Positions 44,080 through 55,529 of a DNA stretch of 64,000 bases are shown here, one piece after another. Under the pieces are notes generated by a model. It made no database searches, was not told the DNA's origin, and saw nothing but the letters and a program-made list of their open reading frames with translations. The first letter of the stretch is position 1. Each line of letters starts with the position of its first letter. The translations under genes and the position numbers were made by a program. The stretch lies in the NCBI RefSeq assembly GCF_023898315.1, contig NC_064623.1, forward strand, positions 14,335,140 to 14,399,139, given 5' to 3'. Source of the DNA: Schistocerca nitens (taxonomy: Eukaryota; Arthropoda; Insecta; Orthoptera; Acrididae).

Positions 44080-45170
44080 TTTAAATACCCCCTGTAACAG
44101 TCACGAGCATAAGTTACCTTCGAGACGGGGCGTAGTGAGTCGACGTCGGCGAAGAATGCTTTTAACACGACGACGGTGCCGTTATCGACAGCTCACCGAG
44201 TCTGAACGAGGTCGTGTAATACGGCTACGAGAAGCTGGATGTCCCTCGTACAGTATTACAGAAAGACTCGGCAGGAATGTAGCCGCTGTACACGTTTGCC
44301 GGCAGGAGTGCTCGCGGGAAGGTACGGTCACGAGAAGACCACATTAAGGGCGGCCACACGGGACTACTGGTAGGGAAGGCCTTCCCGTTTGTTGTAAGGA
44401 TGCAGCAATTTGAGCAGCTGTTGACACCACAGTGACACAAGAGACTGTTGCAAATTGGATTACTTACAGGACAGCACGAGCTAGACGCTCTGAAATGTGT
44501 ATTCCGCTGACCTCAAACTGCCGCCTTTTGTGACTTCAGTAGTATCGAGCGAGAGCACAGTGGGCGATGGAGTTTTCCGATGAAAGCCGGTTCTGCCTCA
44601 GTGCCAGTGATGGCCGTACATTGGTTTGTGTGCCAGTGGAGAGACTGCAACCGACCTATCTGCAGTCGTACCTGGAGGTACGGCATGGGGTGTGATTTTG
44701 TATGATGGCATTTTGTGGTTCTCTCATATAAACTGACTACAAATTTGTACGTCAGGCTGTGGATCGGACCAGGTAAGCTGCCATTAATGATAACATTCCA
44801 GGTGGTGTTTTCGAAAAGGATAACACTCGCCCACGTACCACTGTTGTAACACAAAATGCTCTACTGAGTGTCGACGTGCCGTCTCGGTCTGCTCGATCAC
44901 CCGATCTGTCTCCAGTCGAGTATATACGGGACACAAACAGGTGAGAACGCCAGTGTCATCCACAACCGGCATTAACCGTCCCTGCATTGACAGATCAAAT
45001 GAAACAGTCACGGAACTCCATCCCGCAAACAGACATCTGACACCTGTGTGACACAGTGCGTGCACATTTTCGTACTTGCATTCCACATTGTGGCGGTTAC
45101 ATTGGTTATTAATGTACCGGCATTTCACATTTGCAAAGGCTTTCCTCACTCTCACATTAACTTGTGATAT
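44080..45170 (+). mobile_element. Decayed Tc1-like transposon
   Basis: On the + strand, YRQLTESERGRVIRLREAGC and PSYSITERLGRNVAAVHVCR form the paired DNA-binding start of a Tc1-like transposase. Near 44570, FSDESRFCLSASDGRTLV holds the first catalytic acid. Near 44895, LSPVEYIRDTN stands for the SPIEHxWD block, and HPQPALTVPALTDQMKQS with RNSIPQTDI is the usual C-terminus. Stops and shifts are frequent. The family is related to the elements at 1-858 and 25791-27202 but much older. Terminal repeats were not located. Confidence 0.8.
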
Positions 45171-46129
45171 AACAACATTAATCAGTTAAATATGTTACCT
45201 AGACACATGTATTTCCAAAATTTCATTACCCCACACGAATTATTTCTCGGTGGTGAGATTTTCTTTCCCATCAGCGTAAATAACTGCATACCCTTACTTT
45301 TTATGGAAGTCCATCTCAAAATAATGTGCCACATTACACGAGTGTAACCGTTAACAATGTGCGCAATGGGTCTTATGTTGCAATTGCTACAACCCCCAGA
45401 TTAGGACACTCAAAGGAGACGTCCACTCACAGTATGTGCAGTGATGTAGTTTGCGATAAATGTGAAATGAACATTCTAAACAAAAGCCGGAGCCTCGAAG
45501 GACGAAAACTGTGTTTAAATACGTTTGCCAAAACACGTGTATCCCAACGGGAAATGTTAGGACAATACGTAGAGTGCACCACTCGCCAGAAATACTTCCA
45601 GATCTAGACAGGAAACGTGTAATATATCTGATGTGCGTTGCGAGGTCGTGCGAGAGGGTGCGTGCGTGGAAGGTGGTGTGCGTGTCATACGAAAGTGAAT
45701 TTTCTCATGGAGGGTGTTAGTAGTGCATAGCAAGTCAGGGCACAGGCCTGTTCGACCGTTCAGCACTGGTGTTTCGAAAACATTTGGTTGTGAGATTATC
45801 GACGAAATGCCGTGTAATCCCCGTGCTGTGGTACAAATACTGATGATGGAGGTGACATACAGGTATCCACCAGACACCACAGCTCCGACCTACATTGACA
45901 GGTGTATTGCGTGGAAGTTGTCGAACTGATTGAAGCAATGTGTTGTAGGAGGTGCTGTCATTTTAGAAGGACAGACATTATGGTGTGGTAGTGATTATCG
46001 TACAAGTAATGGGATGACAAGGGCATCATCCGATAGTGATACCCCTCAGTCACAAATGCAAAATTTGGCAACCAGTTCCACTTCCTATGAATTGTTTCCC
46101 CCCCAGAGCACAACATACAAACATTCACA
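45171..46129. other. Intron sequence, no supported gene
   Basis: Several medium open frames on the + strand (for example 45326-45607) have no recognisable motif and unremarkable composition. Confidence 0.4.
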
Positions 46130-47060
46130 AACAGTTCACACTCAGAACTATGCAGAGGATTATGACAAAAAACACATATCTGTAGCAGCAACTGCATACA
46201 AACACAAGACAAAACCGGAGAAGGTGTGGAAAATTGTTGCAGCCCTCGAATCTGGTGATACCGTGTAACATAAGGCTGCAAGAATTCGCCAGCAGATGAA
46301 TACCAAATTCCTGGAGGCATGTCACACGGTACTCACTATTGGCATTTAAAGGTGTGGGTGAAGCGAGCAGCTATCGCTGTAGCCATCCCTAATTTTATGG
46401 CCAGCACGTATTTTCTTCATCACTTCACACACTGCTAGAAATAGCATCACGTAAGATCACACGGTTTGTTACAAGATGGGATATCACTATGGACACTGCT
46501 GTGAGAATGAGAACGTTGAAGTTTGTGCGGTAGGTGATAGGCTGTGTTAATGTCAGTGACATTCGTACCAAACTGGTGTTTAATACTGACCAGAGACAAT
46601 TTGAGTACAAACTCACAGCAAACTGGACACTATCAGTGACTAGAGAGAAGACAACTGAAGCCATTGGACAATATGTTGCATGTACTCCATGCTTTTATAC
46701 AATTTAAGAGCTTTTGTACAGGTCCGGACACCTTGCAAAGAAATTGTATCTCTGCTTTCGGGAACTGAGAGGCAAGTTTGACAAAGGTGTGCCCCAAATG
46801 CTGTAATGCGTTGAACCACTGAACATAGAACATGACTGCAATGCTAATAAGGTGTGTACAATGCTTGTTTCATCCTGGATGTGAAAGGTACTGGAACTGG
46901 AAATAATGGGTCCTGCCATTTTATTGTTAGATTCGTGGTCAGGTTAAATCGACACGAGTTTTCCAACCAAAGCTTTCAGCAGCAGGGACTTAAAGTTGAA
47001 GACTGTGATCATACCACCAAAAGTTGCAAAGTACTGCCAGCCTCTGAACATACAATTCTT
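46130..47060 (+). pseudogene. Pogo-like transposase remnant
   Basis: The first piece (AATAYKHKTKPEKVWKIVAA near 46185) and ASRKITRFVTR near 46440 resemble the DNA-binding half of a pogo-group protein. VFNTDQRQFEYKLTANWTLS and VTREKTTEAIGQ near 46580-46660 resemble the first DDE block (NTDQ..F.YE...RTLS..GEK.T). RGKFDKGVPQML follows. Stops interrupt the frame. The subfamily is uncertain. Confidence 0.6.
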
Positions 47061-47429
47061 TCACCAATATAAGGCTCCTCCCGTGGAGGAGTATATACTT
47101 TGTGATGAGAATCGTGCCATCAGTCTGCATCACTGACTCTTCATTTTCAGGTTGCATTGCTTCACATATTATCAGTTCTGTGCACCACAATATCAACCTG
47201 AGCTTCACTGTGTGTGAGAAGTGTCTGGATACCTGGCACAGGATACGCGTCTGCCATTCTGTAATGTATCGGACATAAACTTTTCCGCAGTTGACACGTG
47301 CAATGCTTCTGACTGTCAATAGAGTGCCTTTGTGACCTGCTCCTGGTTTCAGTGCCGAGGCGTGTAGCAAAGGTTGTAGCTAGCAATGGCGGCAGCGCTC
47401 AACACTTAGTCATCTTCCTCACTATAGTT

Positions 47430-48093
47430 CAATTCTTTTATCTTGGCGGTTCGCGTATGCCCGCCCAGCCGCGGGAGATTGCTACGTTGCCAGTTGTATG
47501 CGCCAAGTGAAGCAGCGCCTTAGTATAGTTCGCAAACTTACGTTTAGGGGGGAGCGCGCAGTTTATGAAGTAAAGCCACCACGGCCGCATTAACCCTTTC
47601 GCTGCTACAGAGACGTGCTCCCCACATTCCGCGATGTGCGCAATTTTGTCATCATTGCACTGTTCGCCATTGCAGACACATGGTGTTTCGACTGCTTTGA
47701 CACACTTTATCATTCGATTTCACAAAAACTATTTGGCCCAAAAATTTGATTTTTACACATCTTCTTGACTAATACCTTCCCCCCATAAATGACTTAATTT
47801 TGTTTCGATGTTCAACGCAGTTATTTTGCAGCATTAGATGTAGTAAACCATTGCACAAAATTTTGAAGAGTTTGCAGAGGTAAAAGTCCATAGCATATAC
47901 TTTCCGTATGGTCGATTATAGTTGCCACTAGAAATTTCAAAAAATTACATTCAAACGAATAAAATTCATGAAGTAAGACACTTCGATGTTGTTTTTAAAA
48001 TAAATAAAATATTGAGTACCGATCAAGGTTTGAACCCATAACCTTTCGCTTCGCAGCCACACACTTTAACCGTTACGCTAACGCAGCTCATCA
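47430..48093 (-). mobile_element. tRNA-headed repeat (long SINE candidate)
   Basis: Read on the minus strand from 48092, the sequence starts GATGAGCTGCGTTAGCGTAA, with an A-box-like TAGCGTAACGG (48070-48080), an anticodon-arm-like middle, and the perfect B box GGGTTCAAACC (48027-48037). This is a tRNA-like unit of about 78 bases that runs into an AT-rich body. The body continues to an unusually GC-rich part at 47440-47640. The tRNA head is clear; how much of the body belongs to it, and where it ends near 47430, is a guess. It does not look like a functional tRNA gene. Confidence 0.55.
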
Positions 48094-49010
48094 TTCAATA
48101 AGTATCTCCTTGATGACTTCAAATATCACGCAAAATACCGACAAACACTGTTGGTATGATAATGAGTTACCCACGTTTCGTCGAAGTACAATAGGGAATA
48201 AACAATTACCACTGTTCTTTACTGTGAAAAAGCGGTTAGTGAGAATGATACAAACACCTTTCCTTGCGATCGTCTTAATTAGGAGGCTTATTGCTTGTTT
48301 GGTTTAATTAATTAATAGAATATGAAGCAATTGGTATAAAGAATGCTTTTTCCAAACTTTCTTTAAAAGAAAGTCTGCTATCAAGACATTGCTTTTGTTC
48401 AATTACTTTATTTATGACTGAACGTTTCTAAAAACTGAAGACACTCGTCTGTGCTCTGCACTGCAGTCAAGCTCTGGCAACGTCGTTCTCTGTTCAGTGG
48501 CTGATTGTGTTTTATGACGTCAGATGCGCAGAACGAACCTAAACTCAGCCGCCATCGTAAATGACACGCACTTTAGACGTGGTGCTGTTTCCAGTTGTGT
48601 CACCTTTGTACGACATGTTATCTCCGAAATCTATTTGGCTGTGATATCTCCGGTCCTTCTCAGTGTTGCGTTTTGGGTGGCAAGCAGTATATTACTGTAT
48701 GCTTCCACCAACTCAGTGCAGATTCGCAGCATCGTTCCTTTCAAATGCAGAATATGAATTACTGTAGAATATTCTCCTTCGAGAACAGTCTGCATTATTT
48801 TGTTTTGCTCCCTCTAGCAGTGTGCCACGCTAGGATTTCATTTTGTACCAAGACTACTTACATGTACTCATATTTAAAAAAAAAAAAAAAACATTAATTA
48901 TGGAATGTTATTTTTTGAGGTGATAATTTGCACTTTATGAGTAACAGTTTTGTAGTGTGCATCCCGCATTTAGATTTCAGATCTGTTTGTCTTTGGCCTC
49001 CAAATTTCAG
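48094..49010. other. Intron sequence, no gene seen
   Basis: Includes a poly-A run near 48876-48890. No coding motif before the Dicer-2 exon. Confidence 0.5.
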
Positions 49011-49316
49011 GTACACGACTTTACTCCTAAGGACGGTTGGCTCCCACCGGGCATCACCGTGCCTAAAAAGGTGCGCAGTTTAATGTTGGAGCAGAATGTG
49101 TCACCAAACTTCTTGTATCGCCTAGAGTTGTCAGAGGAGGAGCAGCAGACAGGTGTGGTGGCCGACGAGACGATCGCCGACGTGAAGGAGCAGCTGGGGG
49201 AGTGGGATCAGGACCCCAGCGTGCACTCCTCCATGGAGGACTACCTCGGGGTGCAGACGGTCAACGACAAGGCGATGGCTGACTCTGTGGAAGCCCTCAT
49301 AGGCGTCTACCTCAAT
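49011..49316 (+). CDS. Dcr-2: Dicer-2 exon: rest of RNase IIIa
   Basis: A 102-codon exon. VHDFTPKDGWLPPGITVPKK carries the WLPPG motif after the first RNase IIIa helices. A short acidic insertion follows (ETIADVKEQLGEWDQDPSVH), then VNDKAMADSVEALIGVYLN with the second catalytic D and E of domain IIIa (KxIADxVEALLG). From WLPPG to DKAMAD is about 75 residues, much shorter than the insertion in Dicer-1 proteins; this is the main reason to call Dicer-2. The acceptor is AAATTTCAG|GTA and the donor AAT|GTAATT. Codon use is GC-rich compared with the flanks. Confidence 0.95.
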
Positions 49317-50603
49317 GTAATTATTTACAGAGTAACACCTTATATTTTAACTGTGTATATTGCAGGTCCATAGCCTTTATAAATTCTTTAAATAATGTCA
49401 GTTTTCTCTTCTGGCTGTAACTGTTTTTGTTGCACTATTACAGTTTCATCTTAGGTACCATTGTCGAGCATAAAATTTGGTATCGTTTTACTGCATAGAA
49501 ATGATTATGTTCTCCTAGGGGTGTGTCGCACTTGATGGTAAAAATCGGTGGCCGTTACGAGTGACACGAGTAACATGATACAGAGATTTTTATTTACTGG
49601 TTGGGACTGACAACAACCTGCATGTAAATAACACAAATATACTTATCATGCTACTTGTGTTATTCATAACAGACATTGACACTCTGTCAAGTCTGACACA
49701 GCCCTACAAGAGCATTGTTACTTTCGACGTATTTCTGTGCCACAGTTTGACATCAAATCTTGCACTTGACAATGACACACAACACAGTGGTACACTAAAA
49801 ACAATTGCAGCTAAATATGGAAAATTATGTAATTTAAATTCTTTATATTTTTATTTTTGAAATTTATACACAGAAAGCTCACAATTACTCAGGTTAATTC
49901 ACACCCTCTAATTTCTCTCTTATACACGGGTTGTTTGAGTGTTACAGGTACAATCGAAAGGGATGGACAGAGGATAATGAAGCAAGCAAATAACCTGATA
50001 AATGTAGGTCTGGGAGTCAGTGGTTTACCCACAATGATGTACGCACAAGTACAGTTGTGCCAGGGTCACAACAGTGTTAATGTGTAAGGGTGCGTTTGGA
50101 TACTTTTGTGGGGGGATGTTCAAAAGCTTTGGTGTATTCCTTCCTTGTTGATAGTGCTGAAGAACTCGGAGAAAGCATTGTGGATGGTTGTCAGTGTGTT
50201 CAGAACGTGCCTGTCCTTTTTGGACAAGTACAGGCATTGATGAGAAGTTACAATAAATAAATACTACTTCTACTTATCTCGTGTTGATTGTCCATAAGAT
50301 ATCATATTGTTCTTGGTGCAATAGGTAATTTGATGATTCCATCTAGCAAAAAGGATTACAGGGTTCCAATTAATGTCATACACATTACTAAATGAAATGT
50401 CATGGGGCACTAATTTGAATCTTCCACACTTTAGTCATTCTTTTGTAATATTCTGCATTATCACAGCATTTCATTAACACATCCAAATGACATACAGTCT
50501 AACTTAGAACTCATTGCCACCAGTTGGCTTCTCACCAAAAAGCTTACATATTCCGGTGTTCCATTTTAACAGAAACAAAAGAATTTCGCTTACTTTGCAT
50601 GTT
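49317..50603. other. Intron sequence, no gene seen
   Basis: No coding motif or repeat border was recognised before the RTE-type LINE copy. Confidence 0.5.
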
Positions 50604-52413
50604 GTTGTTGTGGTCTTCAGTCCTGAGACTGGTTTGATGCAGCTCTCCATGCTACTCTATCCTGTGCAAGCTTCTTCATCTCCCAGTACCTACTGCAACC
50701 TACATCCTTCTGAATCTGCTTAGTGTATTCATCTCTTGGTCTCCCTCTATGATTTTTACCCTCCACGCTGCCCTCCAATGCTAAATTTGTGATCCCTTGA
50801 TGCCTCAAAACATGTCCTACCAACCGATCCCTTCTTCTAGTCAAGTTGTGCCACAAACTTCTCTTCTCCCCAATACTATTCAATACCTCCTCATTAGTTA
50901 CGTGATCTACCCACCTTATCTTCAGTATTCTTCTGTAGCACCACATTTCGAAAGCTTCTATTCTCTTCCTGTCCAAACTATTTATCGTCCATGTCTCACT
51001 TCCATACATGGCTACACTCCATACAAATACTTTCAGAAACGACTTCCTGACACCTAAATCTATACTCGATGTTAACAAATTTCTCTTCTTGAGAAATGCT
51101 TTCCTTGCCATTGCCAGTCTACATTTTATATCCTCTCTACTTCGACCATCATCGGTTATTTTACTCCCTAAATAGCAAAACTCCTTTACTACTTTAAGTG
51201 TCTCATTTCCTAATCTAATTCCCTCAGCATCACCCGACTTAATCTGACTACATTCCATTATCCTCGTTTTGCTTTTGTTGATGTTCATCTTATATCCTCG
51301 TTTCAAGACACTGTCCATTCCGTTCAACTGCTCTTCCAAGTCCTTTGCTGTCTCTGACAGAATTACAATGTCATCGGCGAACCTCAAAGTTTTTACTTCT
51401 TCTCCATGAATTTTAATACCTACTCCGAATTTTTCTTTTGTTTCCTTTACTGCTTGCTCAATATACAGATTGAATAACTTCGGGGAGAGGCTACAACCCT
51501 GTCTCACTCCTTTCCCAACCACTGCTTCCCTTTCATGCCCCTCGACTCTTATAACTGCCATCTGGCTTCTGTACAAATTGTAAATAGCCTTTCGCTCCCT
51601 GTATTTTACCCCTGCCACCTTCAGAATTTGAAAGAGAGTATTCCAGTCAACATTGTCAAAAGCTTTCTCTAAGTCTACAAATGCTAGAAATGTAGGTTTG
51701 CCTTTTCTTAATCTTTGTTCCAAGATAAGTCGTAAGGTCAGTATTGCCTCACGTGTTCCAACATTTCTACGGAATCCAAACTGATCTTCCCCGAGGTCGG
51801 CTTCTACCAGTTTTTCCATTCGTCTGTAAAGAATTCGCGTTAGTATTTTGCAGCTGTGACTTATTAAACTGATAGTTCGGTAATTTTCACATCTGTCAAC
51901 ACCTGCTTTCTTTGGGATTGGAATTATTATATTCTTCTTGAAGTCTGAGGGTATTTCGCCTGTCTCATACATCGTGCTCACCAGATGGTAGAGTTTTGTC
52001 ATGACTGGCTCTCCCGAGGCCATCAGTAGTTCTAATGGAATGTTGTCTACTCCCGGGGCCTTGTTTCGACTCAGGTCTTTCAGTGCTCTGTCAAACTCTT
52101 CACGCAGTATCTTATCTCCCATTTCGTCTTCATCTACATCCTCTTCCATTTCCATAATATTGTCCTCAAGTACATCGCCCTTGTATAAACCCTCTATATA
52201 CTCCTTCCACCTTTCTGCCTTCCCTTCTTTGCTTAGAACTGGGTTGCCATCTGAGCTCTTGATATTCATACAAGTGGTTCTCTTCTCTCCAAAGGTCTCT
52301 TTAATTTGCCTGTAGGCAGTATCTATCTTACCCCTAGTGAGATAAGCCTCTACATCCTTATATTTGTCCTCTAGCCATCCCTGCTTAGCCATTTTGCACT
52401 TCCTGTCGATTTC
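50604..52413 (-). mobile_element. RTE-type LINE, 5' truncated, 1.8 kb
   Basis: Same family as the element at 29367-32656, from which it differs by scattered substitutions. Homology stops at about 52413, inside the coding region before the reverse transcriptase, so it is a 5'-truncated copy. Its 3' end on the minus strand again finishes CTGAAGACCACAACAACAAC. I found no convincing target duplication; ACTTTGCATG on the left and ACTTGCAAG on the right are only loosely similar. Confidence 0.93.
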
Positions 52414-52464
52414 ACATTGGAACACGTGCACTTGCAAGTTATAAATAACAGAACAAAAATGCAA
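50617..52464 (-). CDS. RTE-type LINE reverse transcriptase, open 615-codon frame
   Basis: An uninterrupted frame covers the whole reverse transcriptase and C-terminal domain: NKAPGVDNIPLELL, CENYRTISLISHSCKI, EDQFGFRRNVGTREAIL, FLAFVDLEKAFDNVDWN (catalytic D), GVRQGCSLSPKLFNLY, LRFADDIVILSETAKDL (catalytic FADD), FCYLGSKITDDGRSRED, then WSVAMYGSETWTINSLDRKR and DRLVGHVLRHQG. The first about 17 codons come from flanking DNA; the LINE part starts near EIDRKCKMAKQGW. With no endonuclease or promoter it cannot move on its own, but the open frame shows it is a young copy. Confidence 0.93.
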   Translation of the reverse strand: MHFCSVIYNLQVHVFQCEIDRKCKMAKQGWLEDKYKDVEAYLTRGKIDTAYRQIKETFGEKRTTCMNIKSSDGNPVLSKEGKAERWKEYIEGLYKGDVLEDNIMEMEEDVDEDEMGDKILREEFDRALKDLSRNKAPGVDNIPLELLMASGEPVMTKLYHLVSTMYETGEIPSDFKKNIIIPIPKKAGVDRCENYRTISLISHSCKILTRILYRRMEKLVEADLGEDQFGFRRNVGTREAILTLRLILEQRLRKGKPTFLAFVDLEKAFDNVDWNTLFQILKVAGVKYRERKAIYNLYRSQMAVIRVEGHEREAVVGKGVRQGCSLSPKLFNLYIEQAVKETKEKFGVGIKIHGEEVKTLRFADDIVILSETAKDLEEQLNGMDSVLKRGYKMNINKSKTRIMECSQIKSGDAEGIRLGNETLKVVKEFCYLGSKITDDGRSREDIKCRLAMARKAFLKKRNLLTSSIDLGVRKSFLKVFVWSVAMYGSETWTINSLDRKRIEAFEMWCYRRILKIRWVDHVTNEEVLNSIGEKRSLWHNLTRRRDRLVGHVLRHQGITNLALEGSVEGKNHRGRPRDEYTKQIQKDVGCSRYWEMKKLAQDRVAWRAASNQSQD

Positions 52465-54715
52465 TAAATTGAATGCAAAGTATTGGTGTACTGTCAGTTG
52501 CAGTATTTACACCCGTGGTGATTTTTGTTATAGGAGCATTAGACTGTGGTCAATGGTATGTATCTGGGACTAACGTTTGGTCTCTAAATGCTGTAGACTT
52601 CATCAGAGGATCACAGTTAGCTGTTTCTGACTCAGACAAGCTTAGCATTCCAAACTGTTCACATGCAACCATGTAACGGAGGGGCGGCAACATAAGTAGA
52701 CTGCTGCGTAAGACTCCAGAGTTGTGTCTACATGTATTATGGAGCGTCTAATGTGAACGAGTTGGCACTGTTTGCTTTATTTAGCACGAAGACCAACAAC
52801 TTGTTTATTTCATTTCTCCTGCTTTTCTCTTGGCATTGTTTTTGCACTTTTGAATTTATGTGGCCTCTCTGTACATCCTCGTATAGTAATGATTGAATCT
52901 TGATAGGACACCACTATCAGAGAAATGACTTTGGTGGTCCCCTAGTCTATGTGCATGATCTGCTACGGGTAGTTTATCCCTATTGCTCAGATTACATTTG
53001 CTCTTCGTGTTCTTCAGGCCAGTTATTGATGCTTCTTACAGTGTTCCTGTGATTTTATATACTTCTGCTCTGACAAGCCGTATGTAGTTCCTTTACAGTT
53101 TTCAAGTATTCAAGTACCTCTCTTGACAGCTTAAATACTCAGCCAATGCTGTTTGTTCTTAGCACCCTGCTAATGCAGTCTGTGACTTCTTACACAGACG
53201 GGACGAAAATATTCCCTTTAGTGATTCTTTTTCACTGTAAGCTCCAGATCTTTTTAAGAGTGTATAGTCCCCCCCCCCTCCTTTTTTAATTTTTTAAAGA
53301 GTACCCATTCCTTCTTAAAATAACTCTTACATGACTGAGCTCGTACTCCAATTACTGTGACTCACAAGTTTCACCCAGTCCACTCAAGGTTTTTTTTTTT
53401 TTTTTTTAGGATGGGGATTGGAACTGTTGTGAACATATCTGTCCATGTGAATGGGTTTCATGAAGTCTTCATACTCAGAAGTTGTCAGGTTTTTTGAGGA
53501 CCTTTACATAAAAAATTCTCTTTGGCTTCTCTTTTGTCATTGTGAACAATATATAAGAATTGTCATTTAGAATTCTGAGAATTAATTCTCTCCAAGAGGC
53601 TGTATAACAAAATTGTAATAAACGCACTGAAACCAACAAATGGATTTCTTCTTGGCATTGTGTTGTTGTTGTTGGTGGTGGTGGTGGTGGTGATGATGAT
53701 GATGATGAAGATAAAAAAGGCATTCAACCAATCTGGCCTGCAGAAAGTATTACATGTACATTTTTGTGTTATCGTGTCTCAACATACAAAATAGGAAGTT
53801 AAGGAATAGAAATAATCATTTATTTGTCCTTGAACACACAGCCCAACACACATGAATTAAATTTGCTGACATAGGTTGATTTTATAAGTGTCAGTCTTAA
53901 CATTCAACGAAGTTGATTGAATTCTATATTTTCCAGATGTTCCATAGGTGCTGTTAGAACAGGTTATAAGTAGAGATCAGCATGGTTGTTCTGCACCTTA
54001 TCCAAAAGGTCTCTAACAGGAACCACAAGCCTTTTATCTGTACCTATGGTTGTTACAGTTTTGTAAACCGCTTCTTAAACCATTCAGTACAGCGGAGTTC
54101 TGGTATAGAATTTTCATCTGAAATTGGGCTGCGTAATTTACATTCTGTAGATTAACTCTAGAACACCAGAGGGGATGGGGGGAATTTACACTGCTACTAA
54201 ACCATCATAAATTGTACTTCTCCAGATTTGTTCATAGGAATCCATAATTTATAAGTTATGCATTAGTTAATTACAATTATTAGATCTCCAGTGGTATGTT
54301 ACATATCAAATGAGGTACAAAACACCCTGTTTTATACCCTACTGCAATTGTAAATTTCATGAGAGTTTAGTAGTCTAGGGTTAATAAAGTACGGGGCAAC
54401 CATAATCACATTTTAATAAAGCAACCCTATCACATTGTTGATACATTCCATTAATTATAACTTTTCTGTAATAATTACTGAAACGTATTTCATGAAGTTT
54501 TCTTGGAACGTTTCTGCAGCACTGAGAAGTCAAATGAAATTGTGGTAAAAGGGAGTGTTACATCTTGTGTTCTGTTAAATGTTAATCATCTAGTTCATTT
54601 ACAACATTTACATTAATCCACAATGTGACAATTTAGGTATCTAAAAGTTACCAAGAATTCTGCTACTGACAAGTTTCTTATGCTAGGCATTTTTGCAGGA
54701 GCTGTGTATGAATTA
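52465..54715. other. Intron sequence with low-complexity tracts, no gene seen
   Basis: Contains a run of T at about 53391-53409 and a compound GTT/GGT/GAT microsatellite at 53660-53707. No coding motif recognised. Confidence 0.5.
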
Positions 54716-55150
54716 CAGTAGTTCAAAAGAAGAATGCCTTTTGTGTGCTGTACATTAATTTATATTTTTTTATTTTATTAATCTTGTGCACTCATACGTG
54801 TTTTGCCTTAGTTACAAGGCATTTTCAGTGGGTGTCAGATCAGTGTCTCATTATTTTTAAGCCAAACAGCTCTCTCTCAGGTGGCAAACCGGTTGAAAGT
54901 TTGCATATACTATACATTACATGTTGATATGCTGCATGTTGAAAATAGTGATCAAAAGGAAAACTGCAAACTTTCAACCAGTTTGCCACATGAGGAGAAA
55001 GCTGTTTGGATTAAAAATAATGAATCAGTTGCAGATTTGACACGCACTGATGATGTCTTGTAACTAAGGTGAAACGTGTCTGGGTGCACAAGATAAATAA
55101 AAGAAACTTAATGTGTAGCGTATAAAAGGCATTTTTCTTTTGAATTACTG
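54716..55150. mobile_element. 435-bp foldback element (long inverted repeat)
   Basis: The left arm (54716-54905) and right arm (54965-55150) are inverted copies with scattered mismatches and small gaps, separated by a 59-base loop. The outer ends are CAGTAGTTCAAAAGAA and its partner TTCTTTTGAATTACTG. The innermost 25 bases of each arm (ending TTGAAAGTTTGCA) differ by a single base. There is no coding potential. It is probably a non-autonomous foldback or MITE-like transposon. It lies on the transcribed strand of a Dicer-2 intron, so the primary transcript can form a hairpin of about 190 base pairs. Confidence 0.88.
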
Positions 55151-55529
55151 AAATGTGTTTAGATTCACCTTCAGATCTTCATCTGTATGTACATGTGTTT
55201 ATCAATGTAAGAGTATTTATTGTTGTTTTTTTTCTGTAAGGGAACCTAGTTCACATGTAGGTGTGTCTTAATTATGTATTTGATAAGTATTATATACATA
55301 AATTCCCATAAAATGTATTGCAATAACTATAGCAAGCTTGTAAAACTGACTTGTGTCGTATCGTGTGATCAGGTTTTCATCTTGGATCAGTGGAACACAA
55401 AGTAAATAAACAAATGAAATAAAAGCATAAATAGCAGTGAAGATATGATGGTGGAATTGTTTAATAAGTTTAGAATGTGAGGTTCTGGATCATGTAAGAC
55501 ATTCTGACATACAGCTTTTTGCATTACAG
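55151..55529. other. Intron end, no gene seen
   Basis: AT-rich sequence with a T-run at 55225-55240, leading to the acceptor TTGCATTACAG. Confidence 0.6.

Noticed and set aside
48009..48093. Functional tRNA gene on the minus strand
   Set aside because: The A and B boxes are good, but the acceptor stem does not pair convincingly and the unit runs into repeat sequence; a SINE head fits better.
50560..52460. Target duplication of the truncated RTE-type LINE
   Set aside because: ACTTTGCATG and ACTTGCAAG near the two ends need a gap and a mismatch, unlike the perfect duplications of the two sister copies.
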